Assembly: GCA_030689585.1 (NCBI GenBank) | Contig: JAUYFZ010000017.1 | Coordinates: 1-7,310, forward strand | Length of the DNA: 7,310 nt | Origin: Rhodocyclaceae bacterium | GTDB taxonomy: Bacteria; Pseudomonadota; Gammaproteobacteria; Burkholderiales; Rhodocyclaceae | Reading direction: 5' to 3' | Part shown: positions 1-5,189 of the stretch, piece by piece | Layout of the letters: each line of letters begins with the position of its first letter | Numbering within the stretch: position 1 is the stretch's first letter | Translations under genes and position numbers: made by a program | The notes under the pieces: model-generated | What the model was told of the DNA's origin: nothing | Database searches by the model: none | What the model saw: only the letters and a program-made list of their open reading frames with translations

Positions 1-190
1 GTTTTACACGCCAGACGATGTCATCCGCGCGGTCGCGAAGATCATCGGTGATATAACTAGCATTGATCTTTTCTAGGGAGTTGTAGTCAATCTGTTCAGT
101 CCACTCTTCGCGCACAAATCCGCGCAGGAGATCCGCCACCACTTCAGGGTGTGAAAAAATGTGCTTGTAGGAGGCGTCGTGGTCAGACAC
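1..190 (-). CDS. Rpn/YhgA-like PD-(D/E)XK nuclease, N-terminal part (truncated by window edge)
   Basis: The minus strand encodes an open frame of 63 codons that continues past the left edge. It begins VSDHDASYKHIFSHPE and continues through VVADLLRGFVREEW, then DLRDRADDIVWRVK. This is the characteristic N-terminus of the Rpn family (recombination-promoting nuclease, also annotated transposase_31 or YhgA-like). In that family the Asp before the hydrophobic-Trp strand (here the second D of ADDIVW, about residue 57) is a catalytic PD-(D/E)XK residue; the EHQS-type second motif would lie beyond the window. No ATG exists in the frame. A stop codon lies 24 codons upstream, and the GTG at 190-188 starts exactly where family members normally begin, so I chose it. 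No good Shine-Dalgarno precedes it, so start and expression are less certain. Family members act as DNA endonucleases linked to RecA-independent recombination; the role here is inferred from family only. Confidence 0.85.
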   Translation of the reverse strand, partial: MSDHDASYKHIFSHPEVVADLLRGFVREEWTEQIDYNSLEKINASYITDDLRDRADDIVWRVK

Positions 191-303
191 AGGGAATGAG
201 GGATAGGCGTTGTAGCGTGTGGATTCTACTGAAAAGAGCAACAGGATAGTCTTTCATACATCAGTCGGGCGGGATAAATTCGTTCTCCGATAAATATTGC
301 TTC

Positions 304-337
304 ACTAATGTTACGCAGATGTCTGCGTAACATTAGT
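304..337. repeat. 34-bp palindrome with 16-bp perfect arms
   Basis: The left arm ACTAATGTTACGCAGA (304-319) and right arm TCTGCGTAACATTAGT (322-337) are exact reverse complements separated by only TG. After one mismatch the pairing resumes for two more base pairs (301-302 with 339-340). Neither strand has a following T-run, so it does not look like an intrinsic terminator. It could be an operator for a dimeric regulator, a cruciform-forming site, or the relic of a mobile-element end. Confidence 0.9.
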
Positions 338-357
338 TAATTATCTGAAACAACGTG

Positions 358-370
358 GGTCTAATAGACC
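358..370. repeat. short 13-bp palindrome
   Basis: GGTCTA (358-363) and TAGACC (365-370) are perfect inverted arms around a single A. It lies between the OMP terminator and the 34-bp palindrome, in the leader of the rpn-like gene. It is small enough to be chance, but could be a protein-binding half-site pair. Confidence 0.5.
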
Positions 371-406
371 GTAGGGCCGATTACGCCATCATCGTAGCGA
401 CGCTCC

Positions 407-437
407 AAGAAAAAGCAGGGCAACGCCCTGCCTTTTT
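407..437 (-). terminator. intrinsic terminator of the OMP gene
   Basis: A perfect 7-bp G/C-rich stem, GCAGGGC (415-421) and GCCCTGC (425-431), has a 3-nt loop. On the minus strand it is followed by TTTTT (414-410) and then CTT. It lies 25-55 bp downstream of the OMP stop codon. The plus strand also has TTTTT at 433-437, so it could work in both directions. Confidence 0.9.
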
Positions 438-461
438 GGGTTCACTACGATCTCTCGCCGA

Positions 462-1079
462 TTAAAAGCTATAACGAAGGCTGGCAGTCCATGCGTCTGC
501 ATCCACGTCATCCACCGTATAACGGGTGAAGTTTACGCCTGCTCGAACATTCTTATTAACCTTATAACCTACGCCGAGTCCCCAATAAGGATCAGACCCA
601 TCAGATTTTCCTGATATGGAACTCCCCGCTGCATAGGTTGTGCCGTTATAGACGAGAGTGCCAGAGGTCAAAGTTACTGTTTCTTTGGCATCCCACATAA
701 ACATGCCCGCGCGACCAGACACATCAATCACGTCATTCACTGGCAAATCCATAGCGACACCCAGCGTGTAGCCGTCGGTTTCCACTGCACCCTTAAAAAC
801 AGCATCAGTTAGCGTGTAACCTCCCCCACTTCCAGAAACGGCTGTATTGGAGCTATAGGAACCTTCAATACTAGGAATATATCCACCTTCAACTGAGATC
901 ATGTTGTTGATCTTGTAGCCAAGATTGATGGCATAAGCCGTATCTTTCTTATCCACCGTCCACCCATTAACAGACGGAAGGTCGGCTGTCACCTGCCCCG
1001 CGTGAACATCTACATACATCTGCGCGTTAGCCGCGCCTGCCATGAATAACCCTGCCACCATCACTGCAATTTTGTTCAT
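462..1079 (-). CDS. outer-membrane beta-barrel protein (OmpA/OmpW-like small porin fold)
   Basis: The product is 205 aa. Residues 1-19 form a Sec signal peptide with the sequence MNKIAVMVAGLFMAGAANA and probable cleavage before Q20. The mature part alternates polar and hydrophobic residues in the manner of an eight-stranded barrel (for example YAINLGYKI, ISVEGGYIP, YTLGVAMDL, PYWGLGVGYKV, VRAGVNFTRY). It ends TASLRYSF, and a C-terminal aromatic residue is the classic BAM-recognition signal of outer-membrane proteins. The length fits the OmpA-transmembrane/OMP_b-brl class with no periplasmic domain. The ATG at 1079 has a Shine-Dalgarno GGAG at 1089-1086 with 6-nt spacing, a strong promoter upstream (1146-1173) and a terminator downstream, so it is a complete monocistronic unit. 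It is transcribed divergently from an XRE regulator. Its specific role (adhesion, stability or small-solute passage) cannot be read from sequence. Confidence 0.9.
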   Translation of the reverse strand: MNKIAVMVAGLFMAGAANAQMYVDVHAGQVTADLPSVNGWTVDKKDTAYAINLGYKINNMISVEGGYIPSIEGSYSSNTAVSGSGGGYTLTDAVFKGAVETDGYTLGVAMDLPVNDVIDVSGRAGMFMWDAKETVTLTSGTLVYNGTTYAAGSSISGKSDGSDPYWGLGVGYKVNKNVRAGVNFTRYTVDDVDADAWTASLRYSF

Positions 1080-1085
1080 TTTCGT

Positions 1086-1089
1086 CTCC
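1086..1089 (-). promoter_or_regulatory. ribosome binding site of OMP gene
   Basis: On the minus strand GGAG lies 6 nt (ACGAAA) before the ATG at 1079-1077. This supports the start that gives the intact signal peptide. Confidence 0.8.
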
Positions 1090-1145
1090 GGTTGTTGTTT
1101 GTCGTCGTGTTCGACATGCCAAGCGCATATCGAATACCTGCGCAG

Positions 1146-1173
1146 AATATACGCGATTGGAACATTCTGTCAA
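1146..1173 (-). promoter_or_regulatory. sigma70-type promoter of the OMP gene
   Basis: On the minus strand a consensus -35 TTGACA (1173-1168) is followed after 16 bp by TATATT (1151-1146), which differs from TATAAT by one base. Transcription would start near 1139, leaving a 5' leader of about 60 nt. The leader contains a small inverted repeat, TGTCG-N7-CGACA, about 1100-1116. The promoter lies in the 148-bp region shared with the divergent XRE gene, so that regulator could act here. Confidence 0.8.
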
Positions 1174-1227
1174 CGAAATACCTTGCTTTTATTACGTTAT
1201 TGGTAAAAAAACAACAAACTTCGCTCC

Positions 1228-1599
1228 ATGAATCTAGGAGCTACTATCAGGCAGTTGCGTAAGCGTAAGGATTGGACACAAGACGAACTTGCGCATCAGG
1301 CGGGCACGACTGCCGCCAATATCTCGCGCATCGAAGCAGAAAAACATCGGCCTAGTGCGGAGCTACTCAGTTCCATCGCCTATGTGCTGGGGGTCAAAGT
1401 CTACGAAATGGTCGCTATGGCCGAAGGCTTGACGCAGACTGCGTTGACTCAGGAATTTGATCCAGACGAAGAGGTGGTGGTCGGCTATTTCAGAAAAATG
1501 CCGAAGGAGGAACGTGAACTCTTCAAAGCCATTGGAGCTTCGTTTTGCAAAGTACGCCGCGCAAAACCGCAGTTTGTGCCGATGGAAGTTGGTAACTAA
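1228..1599 (+). CDS. XRE-family helix-turn-helix transcriptional regulator
   Basis: The product is 123 aa. Residues 5-60 form a Cro/CI-type HTH_3 domain: IRQLRKRKDWTQDELAHQAG gives helices 1-2, TTAANISRIEAEKHRPS is the turn, recognition helix and following loop, and LLSSIAYVLGV is the closing helix. The remaining ~60 residues (acidic FDPDEEVVVGYFRKMPKEERELF, then a basic tail) resemble the short C-terminal extension seen in many phage-repressor-like regulators and have no catalytic motif. The ATG at 1228 places the HTH at the usual distance from the N-terminus, but there is no clear Shine-Dalgarno before it. It is transcribed divergently from the outer-membrane protein gene, which makes it a candidate regulator of that gene or of itself (inference). 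The stop codon is followed within 3 nt by the edge of repeat element A. Confidence 0.9.
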   Translation: MNLGATIRQLRKRKDWTQDELAHQAGTTAANISRIEAEKHRPSAELLSSIAYVLGVKVYEMVAMAEGLTQTALTQEFDPDEEVVVGYFRKMPKEERELFKAIGASFCKVRRAKPQFVPMEVGN

Positions 1600-1609
1600 T
1601 TGGTAACTA
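1589..1609 (+). repeat. 10-bp direct repeat TTGGTAACTA at the XRE gene 3' end
   Basis: TTGGTAACTA occurs at 1589-1598 and again at 1600-1609, with an 11-nt period. The first copy carries the XRE stop codon and the second overlaps the beginning of the 15-nt motif of repeat element A. It may be a duplication made when the element inserted, or local slippage. Confidence 0.75.
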
Positions 1610-1905
1610 CTCAGGTCCGGTCGGAACACAGCTCTCCTCCCCCTTCAAGGGGGAGGCGGGGAGGGGGATGGGGGGAAAAATTCCGCGTAAAACCCCATCC
1701 CCACCCCAGCCCTCCCCTTGAAGGGCTACCGTATGCACACAAGTCGGAGCCTCTTACGCCTCCCCCTTCAAGGGGATGGGGGATGGGGGATGGGGGATGG
1801 GGGATGGGGGATGGGGGAATGAAGACTCCATATAATTCAATCAGTTATAAATACAATGCCACAGATACCCCATCCCCACCCTAACCCTCCCCTTGAAGGG
1901 GAGGA
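1603..1905 (+). repeat. repeat element A: 15-nt end motif plus nested G/C-rich hairpins
   Basis: The element begins with GTAACTACTCAGGTC (1603-1617), which also occurs at 5186-5200. It contains four palindromic cores: 1636-1656 (10-bp perfect arms around C), 1715-1725 (5-bp arms around G), 1763-1775 (6-bp arms around C) and 1886-1904 (9-bp arms around G). Cores with central C and central G alternate, and each C/G pair is joined by GGGGATGGGG/CCCCATCCCC arms into a larger imperfect hairpin. Bases 1714-1775 match the reverse complement of 5322-5383 at 58 of 62 positions without gaps. Bases 1834-1893 are collinear with the reverse complement of 5224-5283, including a 28/28 identical stretch. It holds no credible gene; the proline/glycine-rich frames through it are artefacts of the repeats. 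Confidence 0.85.
1772..1817 (+). repeat. 7-bp G-rich tandem repeat (GGGGGAT)n
   Basis: Seven G-runs (one of four G, then six of five G) are separated by AT, with a 7-bp period. The array sits where the other repeat copy has a single G-rich hairpin arm, so it looks like a slippage expansion inside element A. The pattern meets the usual sequence definition of a G-quadruplex on the plus strand (runs of at least 4 G with 2-nt loops). Confidence 0.9.
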
Positions 1906-1908
1906 AGC

Positions 1909-1936
1909 TTGGTGCGTCTATTTTCGCATGTGTAAT
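1909..1936 (+). promoter_or_regulatory. possible promoter of the DUF3782-like gene
   Basis: TTGGTG (1909-1914) and TGTAAT (1931-1936) are 16 bp apart. The -10 is one base from consensus, the -35 only half matched. It lies just outside the last hairpin of element A. A weak call, made on spacing and the -10 only. Confidence 0.3.
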
Positions 1937-1992
1937 CAACAAGTTAAAAGATGTGTGCATACGGTAGCGCACGAACCCTGTGAAAGGAAATC

Positions 1993-2589
1993 ATGATGCT
2001 GGCCACTCTGCAACCCCCTCCCCCGACTTTCGATGATGTCTGGCGCGGACTGATGGAAATACGCGAACTATTCAAAGAAAATGATAAGCAGATCATGAAA
2101 ACTAAGGAAGAAAATGACCGCAGAATCGAAGAAAATGACCGCATCCTTAAAAATCTTTCTAAAAAATTAGGTGATTTAGGCAATCGATTGGGGGAATTTG
2201 TAGAACACATGGTGTCACCTGCGGTCGTTCGTTTGTTTCAGAACTTGGGGATCGAGGTGCATACCGTCTATCCTAATATTGAATCTCACCGTAACGGTGA
2301 AGGGATTGAAATTGACCTTCTGGTTGTGAATGATGGTGTTCTGGTCGCCGTGGAGTGCAAGAGTAAATTAACAGAAGAGCATGTCGCCGAGCACCTTGTC
2401 CGCATGGAAAAACTAAAACGATTGCTGCCTGAGTTCCGAAATCACCGGGCATTGGGTGCGGTGGCCGCGATGGTGATGAGTGAAGAAGTCAAGCGTTACG
2501 CGCACAGCCAAGGGCTTTACGTGCTTTATCAAAATGGCGAAACGATTGAAATCGGAACGCCTAGCAATTTTGCCCCTAAGGCGTGGTGA
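1993..2589 (+). CDS. coiled-coil plus PD-(D/E)XK nuclease-like protein (DUF3782-like)
   Basis: The product is 198 aa. Residues ~20-70 are a charged coiled coil with heptads such as KEENDRRIEENDRILKN. Residues ~72-185 form a restriction-endonuclease-like alpha/beta domain: EGIEIDLLVV carries E106 and D108, and VLVAVECKSKL carries E121-x-K123, the D...ExK signature of PD-(D/E)XK enzymes. The overall architecture matches proteins annotated DUF3782, common in cyanobacteria and large-genome proteobacteria and of unproven function. The ATG at 1993 follows AAAGGA (1983-1988); ATG 1996 would be an equally possible start with slightly better spacing. It is preceded by repeat element A. Its stop codon is 60 nt before the pilin start. 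Nuclease activity is inferred from motifs only. Confidence 0.85.
   Translation: MMLATLQPPPPTFDDVWRGLMEIRELFKENDKQIMKTKEENDRRIEENDRILKNLSKKLGDLGNRLGEFVEHMVSPAVVRLFQNLGIEVHTVYPNIESHRNGEGIEIDLLVVNDGVLVAVECKSKLTEEHVAEHLVRMEKLKRLLPEFRNHRALGAVAAMVMSEEVKRYAHSQGLYVLYQNGETIEIGTPSNFAPKAW
2107..2143 (+). repeat. in-frame 21-bp repeat within the coiled coil
   Basis: GAAGAAAATGACCGCA occurs at 2107-2122 and 2128-2143, period 21 bp, which is exactly one coiled-coil heptad. The identity at DNA level suggests recent duplication and a heptad count that can vary. Confidence 0.85.
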
Positions 2590-2615
2590 ACATATTCAAA
2601 AAACTCTGCTACACT
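2586..2615 (+). promoter_or_regulatory. possible extended -10 promoter of the pilin gene
   Basis: TACACT (2610-2615) is preceded by TGC, giving an extended -10 (TGnTACACT). A weak -35, GTGAAC (2586-2591), lies 18 bp upstream. It overlaps the stop codon of the preceding gene and would give a short leader before the pilin ribosome binding site. Confidence 0.35.
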
Positions 2616-2636
2616 CCCACGCAATTTCAACCACCC

Positions 2637-2643
2637 AGAGGAG
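2637..2643 (+). promoter_or_regulatory. ribosome binding site deciding the pilin start
   Basis: AGAGGAG lies 8 nt before ATG 2652. This selects 2652 over the upstream in-frame GTG at 2583, which overlaps the preceding gene and would put 23 extra residues before the prepilin leader. Confidence 0.8.
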
Positions 2644-2651
2644 AATCACTG

Positions 2652-3101
2652 ATGAACCACTCGTCACAACAAGGCTTCACCTTAATCGAACTCGTCGCCG
2701 TCATTGTGATTCTCGGCATTCTGGCAGCTACGGCGTTGCCGAAGTTTATCAACTTGGGCGCGGATGCTCGCATTGCGGTGGTCAAGGGTCTCGAAGGTTC
2801 AATGCGATCTACTAATGCCATGATTTATGCAAAATCATCTTCCCAGGGTACCCAGAGCGCGTCGGCAGCTAGTATTACGGTGGCGGGGGCAACTGTTTCA
2901 ACCGCCTTTGGATTTGCGGGCAGTGGGGTTGAAATGACCAAACTGATGGATCTTTCTCCCGCTGCGGATTTCACCGTGGCTACGGGTCACATTCAACATG
3001 CACGCGCACAAACCCCTGCAAGTTGCCAAGTAGCCTATGCCGTAGCAACTGGGGCGAGTGCTCCTCCTGTTTATACATTGACCACTACGGCTTGTGACTG
3101 A
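2652..3101 (+). CDS. MSHA-type type IV prepilin (MshA-like major pilin)
   Basis: The product is 149 aa. An 8-residue leader MNHSSQQG ends in the Gly that the prepilin peptidase recognises. The mature protein starts FTLIELVAVIVILGILAATA, with the conserved Glu at mature position 5 (E13 of the precursor) and a ~20-residue hydrophobic helix. The following PKFINLGADAR is typical of the MshA subfamily. The globular part is Ala/Ser/Thr-rich. Two cysteines, C125 and C148 (next to last), can form the C-terminal disulphide loop of type IV pilins. It is exported to the inner membrane, processed by a PilD-type peptidase and assembled into a fibre. The start is set by a good ribosome binding site (2637-2643). 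No other msh biogenesis genes (ATPase, secretin, peptidase) are in the window, so this is an orphan subunit here. Confidence 0.93.
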   Translation: MNHSSQQGFTLIELVAVIVILGILAATALPKFINLGADARIAVVKGLEGSMRSTNAMIYAKSSSQGTQSASAASITVAGATVSTAFGFAGSGVEMTKLMDLSPAADFTVATGHIQHARAQTPASCQVAYAVATGASAPPVYTLTTTACD

Positions 3102-3132
3102 TTCAAAGATTTCCTGTTCTTCGTTGTATTTG

Positions 3133-3163
3133 AACAAAAGCGATTGCAATTGATTTGCATCGC
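3133..3163 (-). terminator. intrinsic terminator of the small unknown gene
   Basis: GCGAT-(T)-GCAA (3140-3149) pairs with TTGC-ATCGC (3155-3163) around a 5-nt loop, with one bulged base. On the minus strand the stem is followed by TTTTGTT. It begins directly after the stop codon of the minus-strand gene at 3164. On the plus strand the downstream tract (TTATAAA) is poor, but the stem could still limit readthrough from the pilin gene, since the two genes converge. Confidence 0.7.
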
Positions 3164-3484
3164 TTATAAACGATGAGCAAAAGAAATTTTAGCTAAAAGT
3201 TCAGAAAGTATTTGTCGGGTCAGCGTCGGGGAATACCCTAGCTGGCCCATTTCTTTTTGAAAAGCACGGGCGAAAAATATCTTGCGAAGCAGTCCCATTT
3301 GTTGCGCTTGTTGGAATAAGACCCCTTCGGTCAAAAGCTGCACCAATGCGCGATGCCGTAACTCCGCAGGCTTCTTACCGGGTAAATCTTCCATGGAGGC
3401 GGGGTAACCTTTCGACATTTCTTGAGCAAGTTTTTTTGCTGCTTCCGTTACACCACCCAACAGCCATTTTTTTATTGCGGACAT
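3164..3484 (-). CDS. small conserved-looking protein of unknown function
   Basis: The product is 106 aa from ATG 3484. The frame stays open upstream to 3547, but ATG 3484 has AAGGTGG (3499-3493) 8 nt ahead, a good Shine-Dalgarno, so I chose it. I do not recognise the family. It is basic and mostly helical in appearance. An N-terminal amphipathic segment MSAIKKWLLGGVTEAAKKLA is followed by a Pro/Gly-containing linker (GYPASMEDLPGKKP), a helix with LLTEGVLFQQAQQMGLL, and a Lys/Arg-rich C-terminal half ending LGYSPTLTRQILSELLAK. There is no signal peptide or clear membrane segment. Its own ribosome binding site and a directly adjacent terminator argue that it is a real gene. It converges on the pilin gene and is head-to-head with the TPR-glycosyltransferase, whose apparent start codon overlaps its own. 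Confidence 0.65.
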   Translation of the reverse strand: MSAIKKWLLGGVTEAAKKLAQEMSKGYPASMEDLPGKKPAELRHRALVQLLTEGVLFQQAQQMGLLRKIFFARAFQKEMGQLGYSPTLTRQILSELLAKISFAHRL

Positions 3485-5189
3485 GAAGTTTTCCACCTTG
3501 TTTAGCAAAAAGACCGACACCTTAGCCGTGAATCTGAAGAAATGCAACGGGGAAGGAGACGCAGCGCAGGCTCAGATGATCGAACAACTGACGCAAAACG
3601 GGCTTTTGCAATTACAGACTGGGGAAACAGAATCGGCGATTCTTTCCTTCGCCCAAGCTGTCCGTTTGATGCCTCAACGTGCCGCCATACACAACAACTT
3701 AGGCGTGGCCCTAGGGGTGGCCGACGACTACGAAGCCGCCTTGAGGTGTTTTAATCGCGCATTGGAATACACCCCTGACAATGATCGATACCACCTCAAT
3801 GCCGCGAACGCAGCCATTCAATTGCGCCGCCTTGATGAAGCACTCGCGCATCTTGACCGTCTTTCCGATACTGAAAAAACCTCACCGGAATCTTATTTTT
3901 TGAAAGGTCGCTTTTCGGAAATTCAAGGGGCATGGGGTGAAGCAGAGAGGCACTATCGGCAAGCGACGTTATTAGCCAAAGATAACTATGAGGCTCATTT
4001 GGCGTTAGCCAATGTGCTGCTTTTCCAAGGGCGAAACGTGGAAGCCGATGATTATTACCGGCAGGCTGAAATAATCGATCCTTCACAATGGCGACATCGT
4101 CAGAACACGGCGGCACACTGCTGGAAGCAAGGGAAAATAGAGGAAGCACGCACATTATTTGAGGCACTTCCTTACGATACTTCAGCATCGCTACGGGCCA
4201 ATCGCGCACTCACCCTGTTAGCTTGCGGAGATTACGAACAGGGATGGGCCGCTTTTGAGGCTCGCCTTGAACAGGAAGGCCCGTTGAAGGCATTTCTGGA
4301 ACATAACCTTTTGATTGGTGATCGTTGGCAGGGAGAATCGCTTGAAGGTCAGTCGGTACTGCTTTGGGGCGAGCAGGGGTTGGGGGATCAAATTCAATTT
4401 GTTCGTTATCTTCCGCAGGTGGCCGCCAGAAAGCCGGCAGAAATCATTCTGTATTGCAGCCATCCTCTATTTTCCCTGTTTGAACCGCTCAAAGACACGG
4501 GCATTCCCCTACATATGGCCCCGATCAACGAACCGCCGCCTCCCTTTGATGTCTACTGCCCTCTGCTTTCTTTACCTGCAATTTTCGGTACTCGTCTCGA
4601 TAATCTTCCTGCTGAAATCCCCTACCTCTTTGCAGAATCTGAAAAAACAGAAATATGGCGCACACGGCTAGAACATTTGAATGGATTGAAAGTAGGTCTT
4701 GTTTGGAGCGGCAACCTGCATCGCCACGACAAAATGACGGAATGGAATTTTGCAACGCGCAGCATGACGTTGGCTGATTTTGAACCGCTCTGGGAAGTGC
4801 AGGGCGTTAACTTCATCAGCCTTCAAAAAGGCGAAGCGGTGGAGCAGGCACGCACCTGGCATTTACCACTCACCGATTTGACGGAAGACCTGCATGATTT
4901 TTCTGACACGGCGGCTTTGGTGATGAATCTTGATCTTGTCATCAGCGTTGACACTTCAGTGGTTCATCTAACGGGCGCACTGGGTAAGCCTATTTGGGTG
5001 CTTCATCGGCTAGGCGGTTGCTGGCGTTGGTTGCTGGATCGCAGCGATTCACCCTGGTATCCCACTGCACAAATATTCCGACAGGAGATTAAGGGAGAAT
5101 GGGGCAAGGTGATTGAGGAAATTCAATCTGAATTGCGAGCTTATCGGATTACGTGTAGTCTGCCAGACGGTTGCAGCGTTACTTCGTAA
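3483..5189 (+). CDS. TPR-repeat protein with GT9/heptosyltransferase-like domain
   Basis: The product is 568 aa from ATG 3483. Residues ~32-270 are tandem tetratricopeptide repeats (for example AAIHNNLGVALGVADDYEAALRCFNRALEYTPDN and AHLALANVLLFQGRNVEADDYYRQAEIIDP). Residues ~290-550 form a GT-B-type domain resembling ADP-heptose:LPS heptosyltransferases: LLWGEQGLGDQIQFVRYLP at ~292, VGLVWSGN at ~404, ISLQKG at ~440, LVISVDTSVVHLTGALGKP at ~483 and RWLLDRSDSPWYPTA at ~515. Proteins of this layout are common in environmental proteobacteria, with acceptor and sugar mostly unknown. The TPRs probably bind a protein partner or acceptor. No signal peptide is visible, so the enzyme is probably cytoplasmic. 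No convincing ribosome binding site precedes ATG 3483; ATG 3576 (residue 32) is an alternative that would remove the overlap with the minus-strand gene. The stop codon lies inside the 15-nt end motif of repeat element B. Confidence 0.9.
   Translation: MKFSTLFSKKTDTLAVNLKKCNGEGDAAQAQMIEQLTQNGLLQLQTGETESAILSFAQAVRLMPQRAAIHNNLGVALGVADDYEAALRCFNRALEYTPDNDRYHLNAANAAIQLRRLDEALAHLDRLSDTEKTSPESYFLKGRFSEIQGAWGEAERHYRQATLLAKDNYEAHLALANVLLFQGRNVEADDYYRQAEIIDPSQWRHRQNTAAHCWKQGKIEEARTLFEALPYDTSASLRANRALTLLACGDYEQGWAAFEARLEQEGPLKAFLEHNLLIGDRWQGESLEGQSVLLWGEQGLGDQIQFVRYLPQVAARKPAEIILYCSHPLFSLFEPLKDTGIPLHMAPINEPPPPFDVYCPLLSLPAIFGTRLDNLPAEIPYLFAESEKTEIWRTRLEHLNGLKVGLVWSGNLHRHDKMTEWNFATRSMTLADFEPLWEVQGVNFISLQKGEAVEQARTWHLPLTDLTEDLHDFSDTAALVMNLDLVISVDTSVVHLTGALGKPIWVLHRLGGCWRWLLDRSDSPWYPTAQIFRQEIKGEWGKVIEEIQSELRAYRITCSLPDGCSVTS
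3493..3499 (-). promoter_or_regulatory. ribosome binding site deciding the start of the small minus-strand gene
   Basis: AAGGTGG on the minus strand lies 8 nt before ATG 3484-3482. It favours this start over the longer frame opening at 3547. The site lies inside the first codons of the plus-strand TPR gene if that gene starts at 3483. Confidence 0.7.

Larger units (their letters stand above)
191..410. other. non-coding leader between rpn-like gene and OMP terminator
   Basis: I see no convincing gene here. The stretch is upstream of the minus-strand rpn-like gene and downstream of the OMP gene's terminator, so it should hold the rpn-like gene's promoter. I could not find a well-spaced sigma70 promoter. 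It does contain two palindromes (304-337 and 358-370), reported separately. A short minus-strand frame beginning MKDYPVALF starts near 256 and ends just inside the start of the rpn-like gene. It has no recognisable similarity and I do not call it a gene. Confidence 0.5.
1725..1968. repeat. 17-bp perfect inverted repeat enclosing most of element A
   Basis: GCTACCGTATGCACACA at 1725-1741 is exactly reverse-complemented at 1952-1968. The outer copy lies 25-41 bp before the start codon of the DUF3782-like gene. A diverged version of the same sequence (GCTAACGTTTGCACTCA, inverted) occurs in element B at about 5356-5372. This arm therefore belongs to the repeat family and not to the gene. Confidence 0.9.

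Noticed and set aside
304..337. Integron attC or attI site
   Set aside because: The palindrome contains TGTTACGCAG, faintly like integron sequence, but lacks the core-site arrangement, the extrahelical bases and any integrase gene.
1600..1884. 94-aa plus-strand frame rich in Pro/Gly/Arg
   Set aside because: It is a translation of the hairpin and G-rich repeats (PPPSRGRRGGGWG-type artefact), with no ribosome binding site and no known family.
3485..3547. Longer start of the small minus-strand gene at 3547
   Set aside because: The extra 21 residues have no ribosome binding site at the proper distance, whereas ATG 3484 has a good one.
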